Shown here: positions 21,579 through 33,352 of the stretch, piece after piece
Layout: each line of letters opens with the position of its first letter
Position numbering within the stretch: position 1 is the stretch's first letter
NCBI RefSeq assembly: GCF_028640845.1
Contig: NC_080539.1
Coordinates: forward strand, 301,768,516 to 301,832,515
Direction: 5' to 3'
Source of the DNA: Ahaetulla prasina
Lineage: Eukaryota; Chordata; Lepidosauria; Squamata; Colubridae
DNA: 64,000 nt
Notes under the pieces: model-generated
What the model saw: only the letters and a program-made list of their open reading frames with translations
What the model was told of the DNA's origin: nothing
Database searches by the model: none
Program-made: the position numbers and the translations under genes

Positions 21579-22455
21579 TCTGGAAGCATGACAGCCTTTT
21601 TTTTCTGCAGTTCTCGTTGCACGCTTTTAAATAACTAACAGATTGAATAGCCCTAAAATATTTGATATTCTTCAACCTAGATAACCTAGTTAAGAATTCT
21701 TTTTTGTGCAACCACTAATTTTACTTACTCTGAGTTTTGTCTTTTGTTTTGTTTTCAAAACAGTTGAAGAATCAAGGTATCTATATATTTTCTCAAAAGC
21801 CAAAAAAAGTATCCGCATTTTCAAGTTAAGACACCTGCTCTATTTTGTTACAGAACTGGTCTGTTAAATCATTTCTTCTTTTACTCTCTGCCAAAGTTGT
21901 TGATTTCACCTCCTTTCCTGTCCGCAGTGGTCTTTCCAATTAAGCTGAGATTTGAATTGTTCTTTATAGTTGGGGCTGGATAAAGAGATCGGAATCCAAA
22001 GTAAACTGTGGCAGGAAGGTTGCTTGAGAAGCTGTGGAAAAAGAAACAAAACAATTGATTACCATTTGGCAGTTATTAGTAATTAACCCAAATCATATCC
22101 TGCACTGTACTTTCTCCTACCTGAAGCTTTGAGAAATTGAATAGGCTTTATTCTGTTGGATGCAGAGAATCAGATATTGCTGTCAGAAAGTAGCTCAGCA
22201 AGTTGATAATCTAGCTTTTAGATCTGAAAGCATGTTAAATTACAGAAAATGGTTATTATTGACTGTTCTGTAATTTAAGGTTTAATGTAACATCTGTCAC
22301 GATAGCTGGCAGAGGTGCCCTAATTACTGATTATGCTAGTAGTCAGTTTACCACACAGATCAAATGAAAAAATAAACTTCTCTGTGTAGTAACATTACTT
22401 TCTGTGCCTGTGTTTTTATCATCATTCTTAAATTAGAGTGCGGTTGCCTTTGTAT
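21579..22455. other. No recognised feature
   Basis: AT-rich DNA lacking known repeats or exon-like ORFs. Confidence 0.5.
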
Positions 22456-22759
22456 CGGAGTGAAATCCAGCAGATTCTGACAGATTCTGGAGAACCGGTA
22501 GCAGAAATTTTCAACAGTTCGGAGAACTGGCCGCAGAAATTTTGAGTAGTTCCGTGAAACAGCAAATACCACCTCTGGCTGGTTCCAGAGTGGGGTGGAA
22601 ATGGAGATTTTGCAATATCCTTCCCCCAGAAGTGGGGAGGGAATGGGATTTTGCAGTATCCTTATCCTGCCACGTCCACCAAGCCACACCTACCAAGCCA
22701 CACGTCCACCAAGCCACGCCCACAGAACCGGTAGTAAAAAAAATTAGATTTCACCACTG
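22456..22759 (+). mobile_element. hAT-like MITE, CAGGGGTGAAAT family
   Basis: Left end CGGAGTGAAATCCAGCAG, right end AGATTTCACCACTG; the interior follows 32685-32978, including repeated 'aagccacacctaccaagcc' units. No clear 8-bp duplication, so it is old or its ends shifted. Confidence 0.8.
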
Positions 22760-23786
22760 TGAATGTATGCGTGTGTATGGGCACAAGGGGAATGTTTGTT
22801 AGCTTCCTCAGATTATGATTCAAAGAGCCCTAGATTTTTTCATTCCTATGCCTCATTAACTACATGTGCTCAAAATCATTAAAGCAGGCAGTTAACTTGA
22901 AATACACTGAAATTAATCCCCGCAGAGCAAGAGGAAATTTTTACCCTGAAGGGTAATTATATTACTTTCATTATGGAAGGAAACTTATTTTCTTTTCGGT
23001 GCAGTGGCTGAGCTTTCTCCAGCTGATGCCTCTCAGATATGCAAAGGCTCTATTTTTAAAAAAATTACCACTATTTGCCCATCCTGATAGAGAATTTAGA
23101 TGTTTTAATACTGTACATCTGGAAGACTAAAATAGCCGTTATGCTACAATCCCACACAGGTTCCCTAAAAATATAAAAAACAGTATGTTTAGTATGCCTT
23201 TTTCCCACTTATAAATTTGCTGCCTTTTGGGGGGGAAATCCATTATAGGGACCTTTATATTTTGGGTAACTTGTTCTTAGTTGCCACCAATATGGGAGAA
23301 GAATCCGTATTTTCCAATGTTGTTTATGAAACTGAAATTTGCTGACAGGTTTCTTGGAAAACCAAATGGCCTTGGTCTTTATTTCAAGGGTATACAGAGA
23401 TTGTCTAAATAGGACTGTGGCCCAATCTGATTTGAGTCTATCCAACTTTGAAATACTAGGTATAATTGAGTTTTGACTCATGGATGTCCTTTCAGTATGT
23501 AAGTTTCAGGCTGAAACTATTTGAAGACTTTAAATCACATGGGAGCAGATTCAAATTTTGCTTATAGTTAAATAATAATTTGATTTTGAATAATCCTATT
23601 TTGTTTTGAGATCCAACCTTTGGCTTCATCAGATCTATATTTCTGAATTATTATTTTTTATCTTTTCTTTTTCTTTTAGTGACTTTACTTTTTAAAGATG
23701 ATGACCTGCAGCCTATACACAGGCTGCACAGTCACACACACAGACACATGAATTGAGATAGACACGAGGGAAGCATGCAGTGGGGC
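22760..23786. other. No recognised feature
   Basis: AT-rich; a 90-codon minus ORF (23209-23481) has no motif I recognise. Confidence 0.5.
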
Positions 23787-25132
23787 TCCCCAAGGTTCTG
23801 TCTTAGACCCAATACTCTTCAATATCTTCATAAATGATTTAAATCAGGCAATAGAGGGGGAATTCATCTAATTTGCAGATGACACTTAAGCTGAGTGGAA
23901 TTTATTTTATTTATTTATTTATTTATTTATAATTTAATTTCTATACCGCCCTTCTCCCAAAGGACTCAGGGCGGTTTACAGCCATATTAAAAACCAACAC
24001 AAAGTACAAACAACAAATTTAAAAGCAAAATTAAAACCAAATATTTACAATAGGCCAAATCAAACTAAAACGGTCATAGACCAACATAAAACCCATTTAA
24101 AATTTTCATTTAAAATTTCACTTAGGCCAGTCCCGCATGATGAAATAATAAGATCTTAAGTTCGCGTTTGAAGGTCTGGAGGTCGGGGAGTTGGCGCAAC
24201 CCTGGAGGCAGCTCATTCCAAAGGGCCGGTGCCGCCACAGAGAAGGCTCTCCCCCTGGGGGCCGCCAACTGACATTGTTTGGTCGACGGCACCCTGAGCA
24301 GGTCCACCCTGTGGGAGCGCACAGGTCGAATAGCCAACTTTTTAGAAGATAGGCTCAAGATCCATAAGGATCTTGAAACATGTGAACACTGGGCCCTATC
24401 CAACAAAATGCAATTCAGGTATGAGAAAAGCAAGGTTTTATACTTGTAAAATCTAAATGCACAGATATAGAATGGGTGGTACTTGGCTCAATAGCAGTAA
24501 CTGTGAGAGGAATCCAGGAGTCCTAGTGGACAATCCATTAAATATGAGCCAGGAGTGTGCTGCAGTTACAAAAAAAAAGCCAATGCAGTCCTGGTCTGCA
24601 TCAACCGAGGGATAATATCAAGATCATGTGAGGTGTTAGTGCTGCTTCATACTGCACTGGTGAGACCACACTTGGATAGTCCATCCAGTTTTAGTCACCA
24701 TGATACAAAAAAAGATGTTGAGAGTCTAGAGCAACAAAAATGATATGGGCTAAAACATATGAAGAATGGTTGCAGGAATTGGGTATCTCTACTCTAATGA
24801 AGAAAATGACTTGGGATGATATGATAGCTGTCTTCCAAGGGGTTGTCACAAAGAAGAGCAATTCAATCTATTTTCCAAAACATTGAAAGCAGAACAAGAA
24901 GCAACAGATAGAAACTTATTAAAAAGAGATCCAACCTAAGGAGAATTTTCCTGACAGTGAGAAGAATTAACAAGTGGAAAGGCTTGTCTCCAGAAGTTGT
25001 GGGGGCTCCATCGCTAGAAGTTTTTAAGAAGAGATTAGGCAACCATTTGTCTGAAGTGATATAGGGTTTCCTGCTTGAGCAGGGAATTGGAGTAGAAGAC
25101 CTCCAAGGAAGGTCCCTTCCAAATCTGTATTC
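23787..25132 (+). mobile_element. CR1 LINE fragment (RT to 3' end), interrupted by L2
   Basis: Begins in the CR1 RT domain, with DNA encoding GVPQGSVLDPILFNIFINDL at 23792 onward, then the start of the catalytic box (FADDT, 'tttgcagatgacac' at 23871-23884). It resumes after the inserted L2 at about 24328 and runs through the C-terminal region to the 3' UTR ('gacctccaaggaaggtccc'). Stops and indels throughout; pseudogenic. Confidence 0.85.
23902..24327 (-). mobile_element. L2 LINE 3' fragment inserted into CR1
   Basis: Tail (TTTA)n at 23902-23930, then the hairpin 'accgcccttctccc', the 3' UTR and the C-terminal coding region (minus: ...GRAFSVAAPALWNELPPGL... from 24327 to about 24125). GAAT occurs on both sides (23898-23901, 24328-24331), a possible short target duplication. 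CR1 sequence is continuous across the insertion. Confidence 0.85.
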
Positions 25133-25267
25133 TGTTAATGCTAGCTCAGATGCTGCTTGAATTTGGAAGACCTATGCCAGATGCTGGTGAACCAGGAAAA
25201 TTTAGGCTACTGGAACAAACATACAATGGATGAGACAAGAGAACTTGGAAATTGATGGAATGCTACT

Positions 25268-25345
25268 ATAGTAATAAACCTAATAAGTGGTGATATATGA
25301 AATGTTCATACATTTCATATATCACCACTTATTAGGTCTACTATG
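25268..25345. repeat. Perfect hairpin, 25-bp arms, 6-nt loop
   Basis: Arm 25280-25304 (starts CTAATAAGTGGTGATATATG) is the exact reverse complement of 25311-25335, with loop TTCATA between. Weaker pairing extends outward (ATAGTA at 25268-25273 with TACTAT at 25339-25344). Could be a tiny palindromic MITE or a precursor-like hairpin; it matches no other repeat in the window. Confidence 0.9.
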
Positions 25346-27599
25346 GATGGACAGAAAAAAACACAGAAGACTCAAAAAAAAAAACAACAACAACAACCCC
25401 AGAAGAACAACTGATGTGTCCCATTAGAAATTCTTAAAAGTAGCTCTTGCTTGTCAGCCAGGAAATAGATTAGTTTATGACTTGGCTTTGCAAACTTTGG
25501 TTCCATAGAATACAGAAGTTAAAGAGCTCAGATACTTTCCCCTGAGATGATGATTTTTGATCCAGGATAGTTTGGTTGTTGAAGTTGGAAAATGGTCAAT
25601 TGCAACCAACCATGTCAAACTGCATATTGCTAATTGAAGAGTTATGTATTGCGAACCCATCCTGCCAGTGGAATTGCTGTTTATTTAAGCAAAGTTGGAA
25701 AATGAAGGGCTAGTATTTCTTCTCTGTTCGTTAAAATGCCAGGAACACTCAGGTTTTGTAATGGAAAGTTAATAAGTACAATGAATCTCATGAATACTTG
25801 AGTAAAACATTCACAATATGATGGTATATCCTCCGTAGACTGAATCTGATACAGAGAGCATCAAATAATATATTGTTTTACTACTGTTTTCCCTAGAACA
25901 ATCAGACTTAATCTGGAATTGGTTATCCTAAATTGGCACGTATATTTTACAAGGCTTACTGCAGTTCTCTTATAAAAGGTTACACAATGTACGTGCCAAC
26001 ATTCCAAATGCATTAATCAGAGCCAGATGAATACTATTTCTGTAGTATTTTAATTCTCTCTTTTGAATCATTATTGAAAAGATACATTTTACCTAAGGCT
26101 GTTAAACTTCCTTTGATTTGAACATCGTTGTTTTGGAAACAAAGCAAAAAAATAGGAATGCGTATTTGCATCTGTATCTTTATGGAAATTTTGCAGTGAA
26201 ACAAAGAGATTTATTATGGGTTTTGTAAAATAGAGGACGTGGGGTAAGCATATTTCATTTTAAGTCTCTTAAATCACCTGATGAATTATAGAGTTATCAG
26301 AAACAGGATTAGTCTCTGATGAATAATAAAGCAGAGGAATAATTCCAGCTTACTCTAAGCTTCAAGATTACATTCCTGAATTTTTGGCAGAAATGCATTT
26401 TAGTTTAATACCCATCGTGGGTGTGTGAACATGCATTTTGCTTTGTTGTGTATTTGCTCTTTCTGTTTGTTGATTTATTGCCACCTTCAAAAGCTGTGTA
26501 GAAGCAATCTTGTCAAAGAGATTTTTCAGAATTGGACCTAATATATAAATGCACCTGTCTACTTTCTGCTTTATTCATTTCGGAAGAGATGTGTCTCTGT
26601 GGCATTTTTAAGGCATCACAAAAAGAGGGTTTAGCCCAATCCTCAGGAGAATGAAATGCAGCAGAGTAAATTTAATGAAGAAAATTTGAGATGGTCTATG
26701 GCAGAAGACAGCAACTGTTGGGCCCAGGATATATGCAGCACTGGAGCCCCCTCATTGTTGTCTCTGGGCTTTCCTCTGGTCATGATTATAGAAACTGATG
26801 GCAACATTTTTGTCTTTTTTTTTTTAGTTGGCAAGGCAATTGAAAACTGTTATGTCATCTCTAAAATTTAAAAAGAACGTCCACCAGATTCGTCCTAAAA
26901 CCCTACTGTGTAAAATGGACATACTGTTCACACATGCACACAAACACACCCCTTCAAAAAGGAAGTATAGCCTTCAGCCACCCAAGGTTGCCCACCTACA
27001 GTTTCTGATGAAGCAGAAACAATATCAGCAGGTGCCTTCAGGGAAATGAACTCCAGGACCTTGCCCGGATTGGCTGTTGCTTTCTGTTAAATTTACACGT
27101 TTATTTAAATTTATTTAAATTTCCCTGAGTTCCTTGGCAATTTAGTTTTAGAACTCTTAAGTATGGGAAGAAACAATGGATGGAATTTTCTTTGGCAAAC
27201 ACAGAAAAGGAAAATATGCTAGACCTCTAAGGCCTGCTCATTTTGTAATATATCTCTGAATAAATGTGCCCAAACCTACACAAAGTTCTCTCTTTTGAAT
27301 AGACCATTGTAGGAATTAGCTTGTGGACTATTGGATCCACTGGAATGTTTTTCTGTAATATACCCAGCCTACACACAGATAGACAGACACACACACATGG
27401 ATGCTTGGGAAAGCTTCATCTTCAAGAGTTTGGCAAAGAATACACACTAAGAGCCCCTGTAAGCTGCTTCTCAAGAGCAAATGCACCTCCATGAATATTC
27501 AGGCTAGCACGGAATAATTATTGGCAATTGAGGTATCCTTAGAAGGGTTTTCCTATAATATTTAGCATCCAGGCATACTTATCATGAGTCAAGAATTTT
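25346..27599. other. No recognised feature
   Basis: About 2.2 kb with no repeat I can name apart from A-rich and CAA runs at 25373-25397. Confidence 0.5.
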
Positions 27600-27910
27600 C
27601 TTTGGTATCCTGGCACTGTGACTGCATTTAGGGCGCTGAAGCCAAAAGCCAGTACCTTGAATTGCACTGGCAACCAATGAAGGCTTCCATGTACATGAAG
27701 CATGTGGCTTGCAGCAGAAAAATAATGGACAGGGTATATTAAGATGTCCCCAAATATTTTTTTTAATCAACAATCTTCCATTCATACTGGACTAATCACT
27801 TTCTGACCAATCTATCTCAGAAGATTGAAGTGAGATAAAATAAAGACAGGTAACCTCATGTAAGATGCATGGAGATCCTGGAGAAAAGATGGTATATAAA
27901 TCTAAGAACG
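27600..27910 (-). mobile_element. Ancient L2-clade LINE remnant
   Basis: 'gccagtaccttgaattgcac' and 'gcaaccaatgaaggc' parallel the L2 block at 51185-51230. The following part ends 'gatggtatataaatc', which looks like an L2 tail on the plus strand, so two fragments of opposite orientation may be joined. Low confidence. Confidence 0.35.
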
Positions 27911-28639
27911 TCAGCCTCAAAATGTTTTATCCCAAGATTTTAGAATGCAGTTGTCATTTGAAAGGAGAATAATATGTTGCCATTTGAAATCTATTAAACT
28001 AGGAAACAAATTGTAGGAACGTTTTCTGTCCTCCTCCTTCTCCCTTCCTCTCATTAAAGTTATAAATCATCTTAAAAGACCATCCATGAATCCTTTAGAG
28101 GTTCTTTATGAACTATCTTTAAGGAGATGGTTTCTTAGGAAGCAGTCACCTTTCTCTCAAAAATGCCCACCACAATTTCCACTATGACAGTTCTTGATAG
28201 CATCTTTCTTCTTTGTACCATCTCCAGATCCATTTTCTGAAAATGGAATGTTTGGTGCCTAACAAATGAAATTTCACACAGTTCAGAAATAAGAGGTGCT
28301 TCGCTTCATGAAAATGAAAGATAAAAGAATAAGATTGACATTTGCAGTATATAGGAGAGATCAAAAGAAAGGGTTTCTGAAATCACAGTAGTTTTTCCCC
28401 AAAAATGTTCTCTGAAAAAGATCAGAAGGGTTACTTGCAAAAATTGTTTTGAAAATAGTACAGATGGAACTTGTCTTGTTAAACCATTAGCATTTCCTGC
28501 ACCACATAATAAGTTTGACCCTTCCAGATCCGGTTCATCCCACTTCATTCAGCTCCAGGTAAAATTTCCAATAGTTAGGGATGATAGCAGTTTTCATCTG
28601 TATATATATTTATATATGTGTGTGTTTAGGTATAGGTAC
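27911..28639. other. No recognised feature
   Basis: No known repeat; short TA and TG runs at 28598-28626. Confidence 0.5.
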
Positions 28640-28885
28640 GTGTGAATCCCCCTATGGATTTTACTCCACTAGTCACTGCCGACTATAAGGGGCAGTGTCC
28701 ATCTCTGTTTCAAGGCCAAAGTGGTACCTATTTATCTACTCGCATTTGCATGCTTTTGAACTGCTAGGTAGTCAGGAACTGGGGCGAGGGTGGGAGCTCA
28801 CCCCATCACATGCCACTCAGGTCTCGAACCTGGACTGCCAGCTTTCCAGACCAAGAGCTCCATGTCTTAACCACTGATCTACATC
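28640..28885 (-). mobile_element. Old Sauria-type SINE
   Basis: On the minus strand it follows the Sauria SINE order seen at 58699-59036: tRNA-like head with a B-box-like GGTTCGAGACC (complement near 28822), then 'gagctcaccccatcacatg', 'ctgctaggtagtcagg', 'acctatttatctactcgc' and the 3' block 'gcagtgtccatctctgtttc'. The middle of the consensus is deleted. Confidence 0.7.
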
Positions 28886-29201
28886 AGAAAGAAGTTTAAC
28901 TATCCAGTGATAGCAACTGTTAGAGTGATTTTTTTTAATGGCCAAATTTATAGGCTAGAGTTTTATCAACAAAAAGACTAATATGGAAAATTTCCCCATT
29001 TGGTTCTGTTTTCAAGAGAATAGACTTATTAACAATTGATCCTTCTATTACTGATGTGGTTCCTCTTTCTTTTCAAACAGTATTTAAAATGGTTTATGAA
29101 AAACAGTGTGGTGTCATGAATAAGGACTTGGACAAGGATTAGGTTCAAGTCCATTCCCAGTCCTTGCCAGTCATTATTTTTGAGCCCAATCTCTTACACA
29201 G

Positions 29202-29625
29202 CAGTGGTGATATTCCGCCGGTTCTATCCGGTTTGAGCAAACTGGTACTGGTGGCTGTGGGAGGCTCCACCCACCAACCCGGATGTAATCACCTCCCATT
29301 TATCCACGTTTTTGATGTTCTGTGCATGTGCGGAGGTGGTGTGCATGAGCAAAGTGCATGTGCATGCCAGTAGTTACCTTTGCTATCAGTTTGGAACCGG
29401 GAGCGCATGCATGTGCACTTTTCTTGCTCACAGTGCTTCTGCGCATGCATAGAAACTTCTGCACATGCACAGAGCATCCGTGATGATATCCGGGAGGATG
29501 GGCAGAGCCTCCTGCCGCTGCCGCTACTGGTTCACCTGAACCGGGGCAAACTGGTAGAAACCCACCACGGGCACGCACACTCACATTTGCGAACCAGTAG
29601 CGAAGGTAAGTAAATACCACCCCTG
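29202..29625. mobile_element. hAT-like non-autonomous element
   Basis: Ends CAGTGGTGATATTCCG and TAAATACCACCCCTG are imperfect inverted repeats related to the CAGGGGTGAAAT family. Flanks TTACACAG and CTTCATAG agree at 5 of 8. The interior is rich in 'gcatgtgc' words (29325-29480), accounting for the overlapping Cys/His-rich ORFs. Confidence 0.65.
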
Positions 29626-29633
29626 CTTCATAG

Positions 29634-30603
29634 GGTGTTGTAGGAGAGAGTTCTGTCCATCCATGACCTTGAATCACAAGAGGAAAAAAAGGAAGATATA
29701 ATTGGTAACAATGAAATAAAAATGCACACCACATTTACAGTTAAAAAACCCATTAAAACTACAATGAGTTTTTTAAAACCCATTTTGCAACTTGCTTGAA
29801 ACTTGAATATCTCCTTACCAAAATACAACACAAGAACTCTTCAACAATGCAACTCCAACAAGCTCATTTTGCATAGATCTTGCACGGCGTATTTTGAGAA
29901 GTACGACAATCAGCAATCTGAACTGCGCCCATCTGTTCTTGATTGAAAGATCCTTCTGGCAATGCCAAGACGTTTCCTGGCTTTTCCTTCTGTTTTCTTC
30001 TCATCTTTGCTAAGGCTTAACAAGATCTCTCTTCCACTTTTGCTTCTGTGGGCTTTTCCCCACCCCCTGTGGTTTGTTGCTGTTTCAGCTCACTGACATG
30101 CAGTCCCAGCTTGTTATTCTCCTTCTCTAAGGGTCAGGTCCCAAGTTACATTTTCCGAGAAACAGAACTGGGCTTGCCTGCAAATGAGTTTACCCAAATG
30201 TGGTGGAATAAAAGGGATATTCAGATCTACTGAGTTTCCTTTGATGGGAAAGCAGTTCTGGTATAGAAAACAATTGTATAATTGTCAATTGCCATCTAGT
30301 TGTCGGAAAATCACAATAGATCTCTGTGTTAATAATAAATAGAAGGTAGAAGGTGTAATATTCCTGAATTCTTGTATCTATAATAAAGATACCCAAATAG
30401 ATGTAATATGGCACCAATAAAAGAGAAAGATGGTTTAAATTTAACCTTGGGCAAGTATTTTGGATGTCTGATTTTTCTCAATAAGAACACTCCATTTTTC
30501 CCCCGAGAAGAAATATCAGAGATGTGTTCAAGAACACAGCCATCAGTTTGCAATATGGGAAAATGCTGTTAGATTCACAAGGGAATGTTCAGTTTAATTG
30601 GTT
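29634..30603. other. No recognised feature
   Basis: AT-rich DNA; no exon or repeat I can support. Confidence 0.5.
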
Positions 30604-30611
30604 GTCTATAT

Positions 30612-30746
30612 CAGGGGTCTCCAACCTTGATCCCTTTAAGACTTGTGGACTTCAGCTCCCAGAGTTCCTCAGCCAGCTTCGCTGGCTGAGGGACTCTGGG
30701 AGTTGAAGTCCACAAGTCTTAAAGGGACCAAGGTTGAAGACTCCTG
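30612..30746. mobile_element. Foldback hAT-type MITE, 135 bp, perfect TSD
   Basis: CAGGGGTCTCCAACCTTG at the left; the right half is its near-complete complement, the centre being CTTCGCTGGCTGAGG. GTCTATAT is duplicated at 30604-30611 and 30747-30754. Confidence 0.95.
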
Positions 30747-30976
30747 GTCTATATAATGTATACTTTTCAGGTATTTGTTACCCTGATGTGAAATACTTGT
30801 GACTTTGAATAAGGAACTGGATGAAAGGTTAAGCCAAATTGAAGACAATAAAATGTGTGTGATTTGCAGTAAGGATCTCTATGCCCATCCATATATTATC
30901 TGATTTAGTAGAGAGGAAGTCTACAAAAGTTAACAGAAAGTGACAATTTTCATGCATTTCACCTAATTACATTTAT

Positions 30977-31052
30977 TAGAATAGAATAGAATAGAATAGA
31001 ATAGAATAGAATAGAATAGAATAGAATAGAATAGAATAGAATAGAATAGAAT
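30977..31052 (-). repeat. (AATAG)n microsatellite at LINE tail
   Basis: About 15 pentamers (AGAAT on the plus strand) contiguous with the LINE 3' end at 31053. Confidence 0.95.
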
Positions 31053-31505
31053 GGCCAAGTGTGATTGGACACACAAGGAATTTGTCTTGGTGCATATGCT
31101 CTCAGTGTACATAAACGAAAAGATACGTTCATCAAGGTACAACATTTACAACACAATTGATGATCAATATATCAATATAAATCATAAGGATTGCCAGCAA
31201 CAAGTTATAGTCATACAGTCATAAGTGGAAAGAGATGGGTGATGGGAACGATGAGACGATTAATAGTAGTGCAGATTCAGTAAATAGTTTGACAGTGTTG
31301 AGGGAATTATTTGTTTAGCAGAGCGATGGCCTTTGGGAAAAAACTGTTCTTGTGTCTAGTTGTTCTGGTGTGCAGTGCTCTATAGCGTCGTTTTGAGGGT
31401 AGGAGTTGAAACAGTTTATGTCCAGGATGTGAGGGATCTGTAAATATTTTCACGGCCCTCTTCTTGATTTGTGCAATATACAGGTCCTCAATGGAAGGCA
31501 TTATT
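31053..31505 (-). mobile_element. (AATAG)n-tailed LINE, 3' end with ORF2 C-terminus
   Basis: The minus strand has an open 64-codon piece (31307-31501) reading MPSIEDLYIAQIKKRAVKIF... through HPGHKLFQLLPSKRRYRALH to ...FFPKAIALLNK and a stop, i.e. the end of a LINE reverse-transcriptase protein, then ~250 bp of 3' UTR and the AATAG tail. 5'-truncated. Best fit is the snake CR1-L3-type LINE that seeds AATAG repeats; clade assignment is by tail resemblance. Confidence 0.8.
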
Positions 31506-32232
31506 AATCTATGCTGTCAATACATGAACATTCTCTTCTCTCAAGACAGAATAGCTGAATATTCTTACTAGTTTGCTAGAAAGAAAAGCTCTTGGTAATG
31601 TAAATGTGCCAGTTGGAGGAATTCGTAGAACTTTCAAGCAAAAAGTTTTGCATTCCAGTTCACCATTAACTTTTGCCACTTCTCTAGCATATAAAGTATG
31701 ACAGCGCCAAGTGGCCATCTGCTCTGAATAGCTAATAAGGAAATTGTCCACAAAAGTCTCACTGAGGCTATTAATGAGAAGGAAATAGAGTAATTTATTT
31801 AATTAACACTACATTAGCTAGACCTGGCTAATAAGCAGAATTGCACCTCATAGATGGCTGGGTGTTCTGTACTCCCTAATTGCTTATATCAACTATGAAA
31901 ATACAGTGATAGGATCTTAACTTTAGAGTGGGGAGTGCAAAATAATAGGTAAAATAATTAGTCCTCTCTGTTTTCAGACCATCATTGAATACAGAACTTG
32001 GTTGTAATAGTTGATGAGATATTAGCATATCCTAAGATTTTTCCAACTTGTCACAGAACTGTGCTATGTGTTTGGTTTCTCAAAGTAAAAACTGGGGTTA
32101 AGATAGTGAACCTGAGATGAGAGGATCCTATAGTCTAGTAGACTTCCAAAACATAGCCTAAAGCAGACGTTCATAAGACTAATTTCTGTATTGCTGAAGA
32201 GTCTTATTCCTTTAAAAAAAGGTACAATATAA
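31506..32232. other. No recognised feature
   Basis: Repeat-poor; an 80-codon minus ORF (31509-31751) has no recognisable domain. Confidence 0.5.
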
Positions 32233-32415
32233 CAGAATAGAATAGAATTTTTATTGGCCAAGTGTGATTGGACACACAAGGAATTTGTCTTGGTGCATAT
32301 GCTCTCAGTGTACATAAAAGAAAAGATACGTTCATCAAGATAAAACATTTACAACACAATTGATGGTCAATATATCAATATAAATCATAAGGATTGCCAG
32401 CAACAAAGTTACAGT
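32233..32415 (-). mobile_element. (AATAG)n-tailed LINE, short 3' fragment
   Basis: Nearly identical to 31040-31205, with only three AGAAT units left at the tail and an earlier 5' truncation. The two copies lie ~1.2 kb apart in the same orientation. Confidence 0.85.
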
Positions 32416-32559
32416 TAACTACATAATTAACTATATAGACCCAACAGTTAACTACATAGACCCAACCTATTAGATTAGGGAGGCAGGTATGTTACGGTTT
32501 CAAGACAGTCCACCTACTGAGACCAAGAAGAAGGTTGTTAGGAACATAATCCCTGTGGG

Positions 32560-33110
32560 ATAAGATTGGCCTCCACCTTGATACTCTTCCAAAAGGCCCT
32601 GAAGACATGGTTTTAACATGGGGATTCCAGGTTGATATGGAACCCATCAAGTGATTTGTTTGAATGTTGTCACCAGGTGGAAGGCAGGGGTGAAATTCAA
32701 CAGGTTCTGACAGGTTCTGGAGAACCGGTAGCGGAAATTTTAAGTAGTTCAGAGAACTGGCAAATACCACCTCTGGCTGGCCCCACAGTAGGTTGGGAAT
32801 GGAGATTTTGCAATATCCTTCCCCCAGGAATGGGGAGGGAATGGGGATTTTGCTGTATCCTTCCTCTGGAGTAGGGTGGGAATGTAGATTTTGCGGTATC
32901 CCTGCCACACCCACAAAGCCACGCCCACAAAGTTATGCTCACAGAACTGGTAGTAAACAAATTTGAATTCCACCACTGGTGGAGGGGTAGTATTGAATTT
33001 TATATTTGGGGTTTTATTCCTGAAAGATGCCCAAAGTCACAGTGAGTGAGTTGGGTAGCCATATACAATAACTAACTAACTAACTAACTAAATAAATAAA
33101 TAAATAAAAG
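32560..33110 (+). mobile_element. Old LINE 3' end split by a hAT MITE
   Basis: 'ttccaaaaggccctgaagac' (about 32588) is L2/CR1-like coding DNA; after the MITE, 'gatgcccaaagtcacagtgagtgagttgggtagcc' followed by (AACT)n/(AAAT)n at 33067-33108 is a typical LINE 3' tail. Family by resemblance only. Confidence 0.5.
32685..32978 (+). mobile_element. hAT-like MITE, CAGGGGTGAAAT family, with TSD
   Basis: Best complete copy of the family: starts CAGGGGTGAAATTCAACAGG, ends TTTGAATTCCACCACTG. Flanks GTGGAAGG (32677-32684) and GTGGAGGG (32979-32986) form an 8-bp duplication with one change. Confidence 0.9.
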
Positions 33111-33209
33111 CAAAAGTCATGTAACATGTCATCTAGTAAAATTTTGGTTCGTATTTTGCTTCAAAAAAATTTAGCAGATAGCTTTTAAAGAATAAAATAT
33201 AGCTTAAGA

Positions 33210-33344
33210 CAGGGGTCTCCAACCTTGGTCCCTTTAAGATGTGTGGACTTCAACTCCCAGAGTTCCTCAGCAAGCTTTGCTGGCTGAGGGACTCTGAGAG
33301 TTGAAGTCCACACGTCTTAAAGGGACCAAGGTTGGAGACCCTTG
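33210..33344. mobile_element. Foldback hAT-type MITE, 135 bp, perfect TSD
   Basis: CAGGGGTCTCCAACCTTGG to CCAAGGTTGGAGACCCTTG, with GCTTAAGA duplicated at 33202-33209 and 33345-33352. Same length as 30612-30746. Confidence 0.95.
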
Positions 33345-33352
33345 GCTTAAGA

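Noticed and set aside
29289..29734. Cys/His-rich ORFs resembling a zinc-binding protein
   Set aside because: Product of repeated 'gcatgtgc' words inside a hAT-like element.
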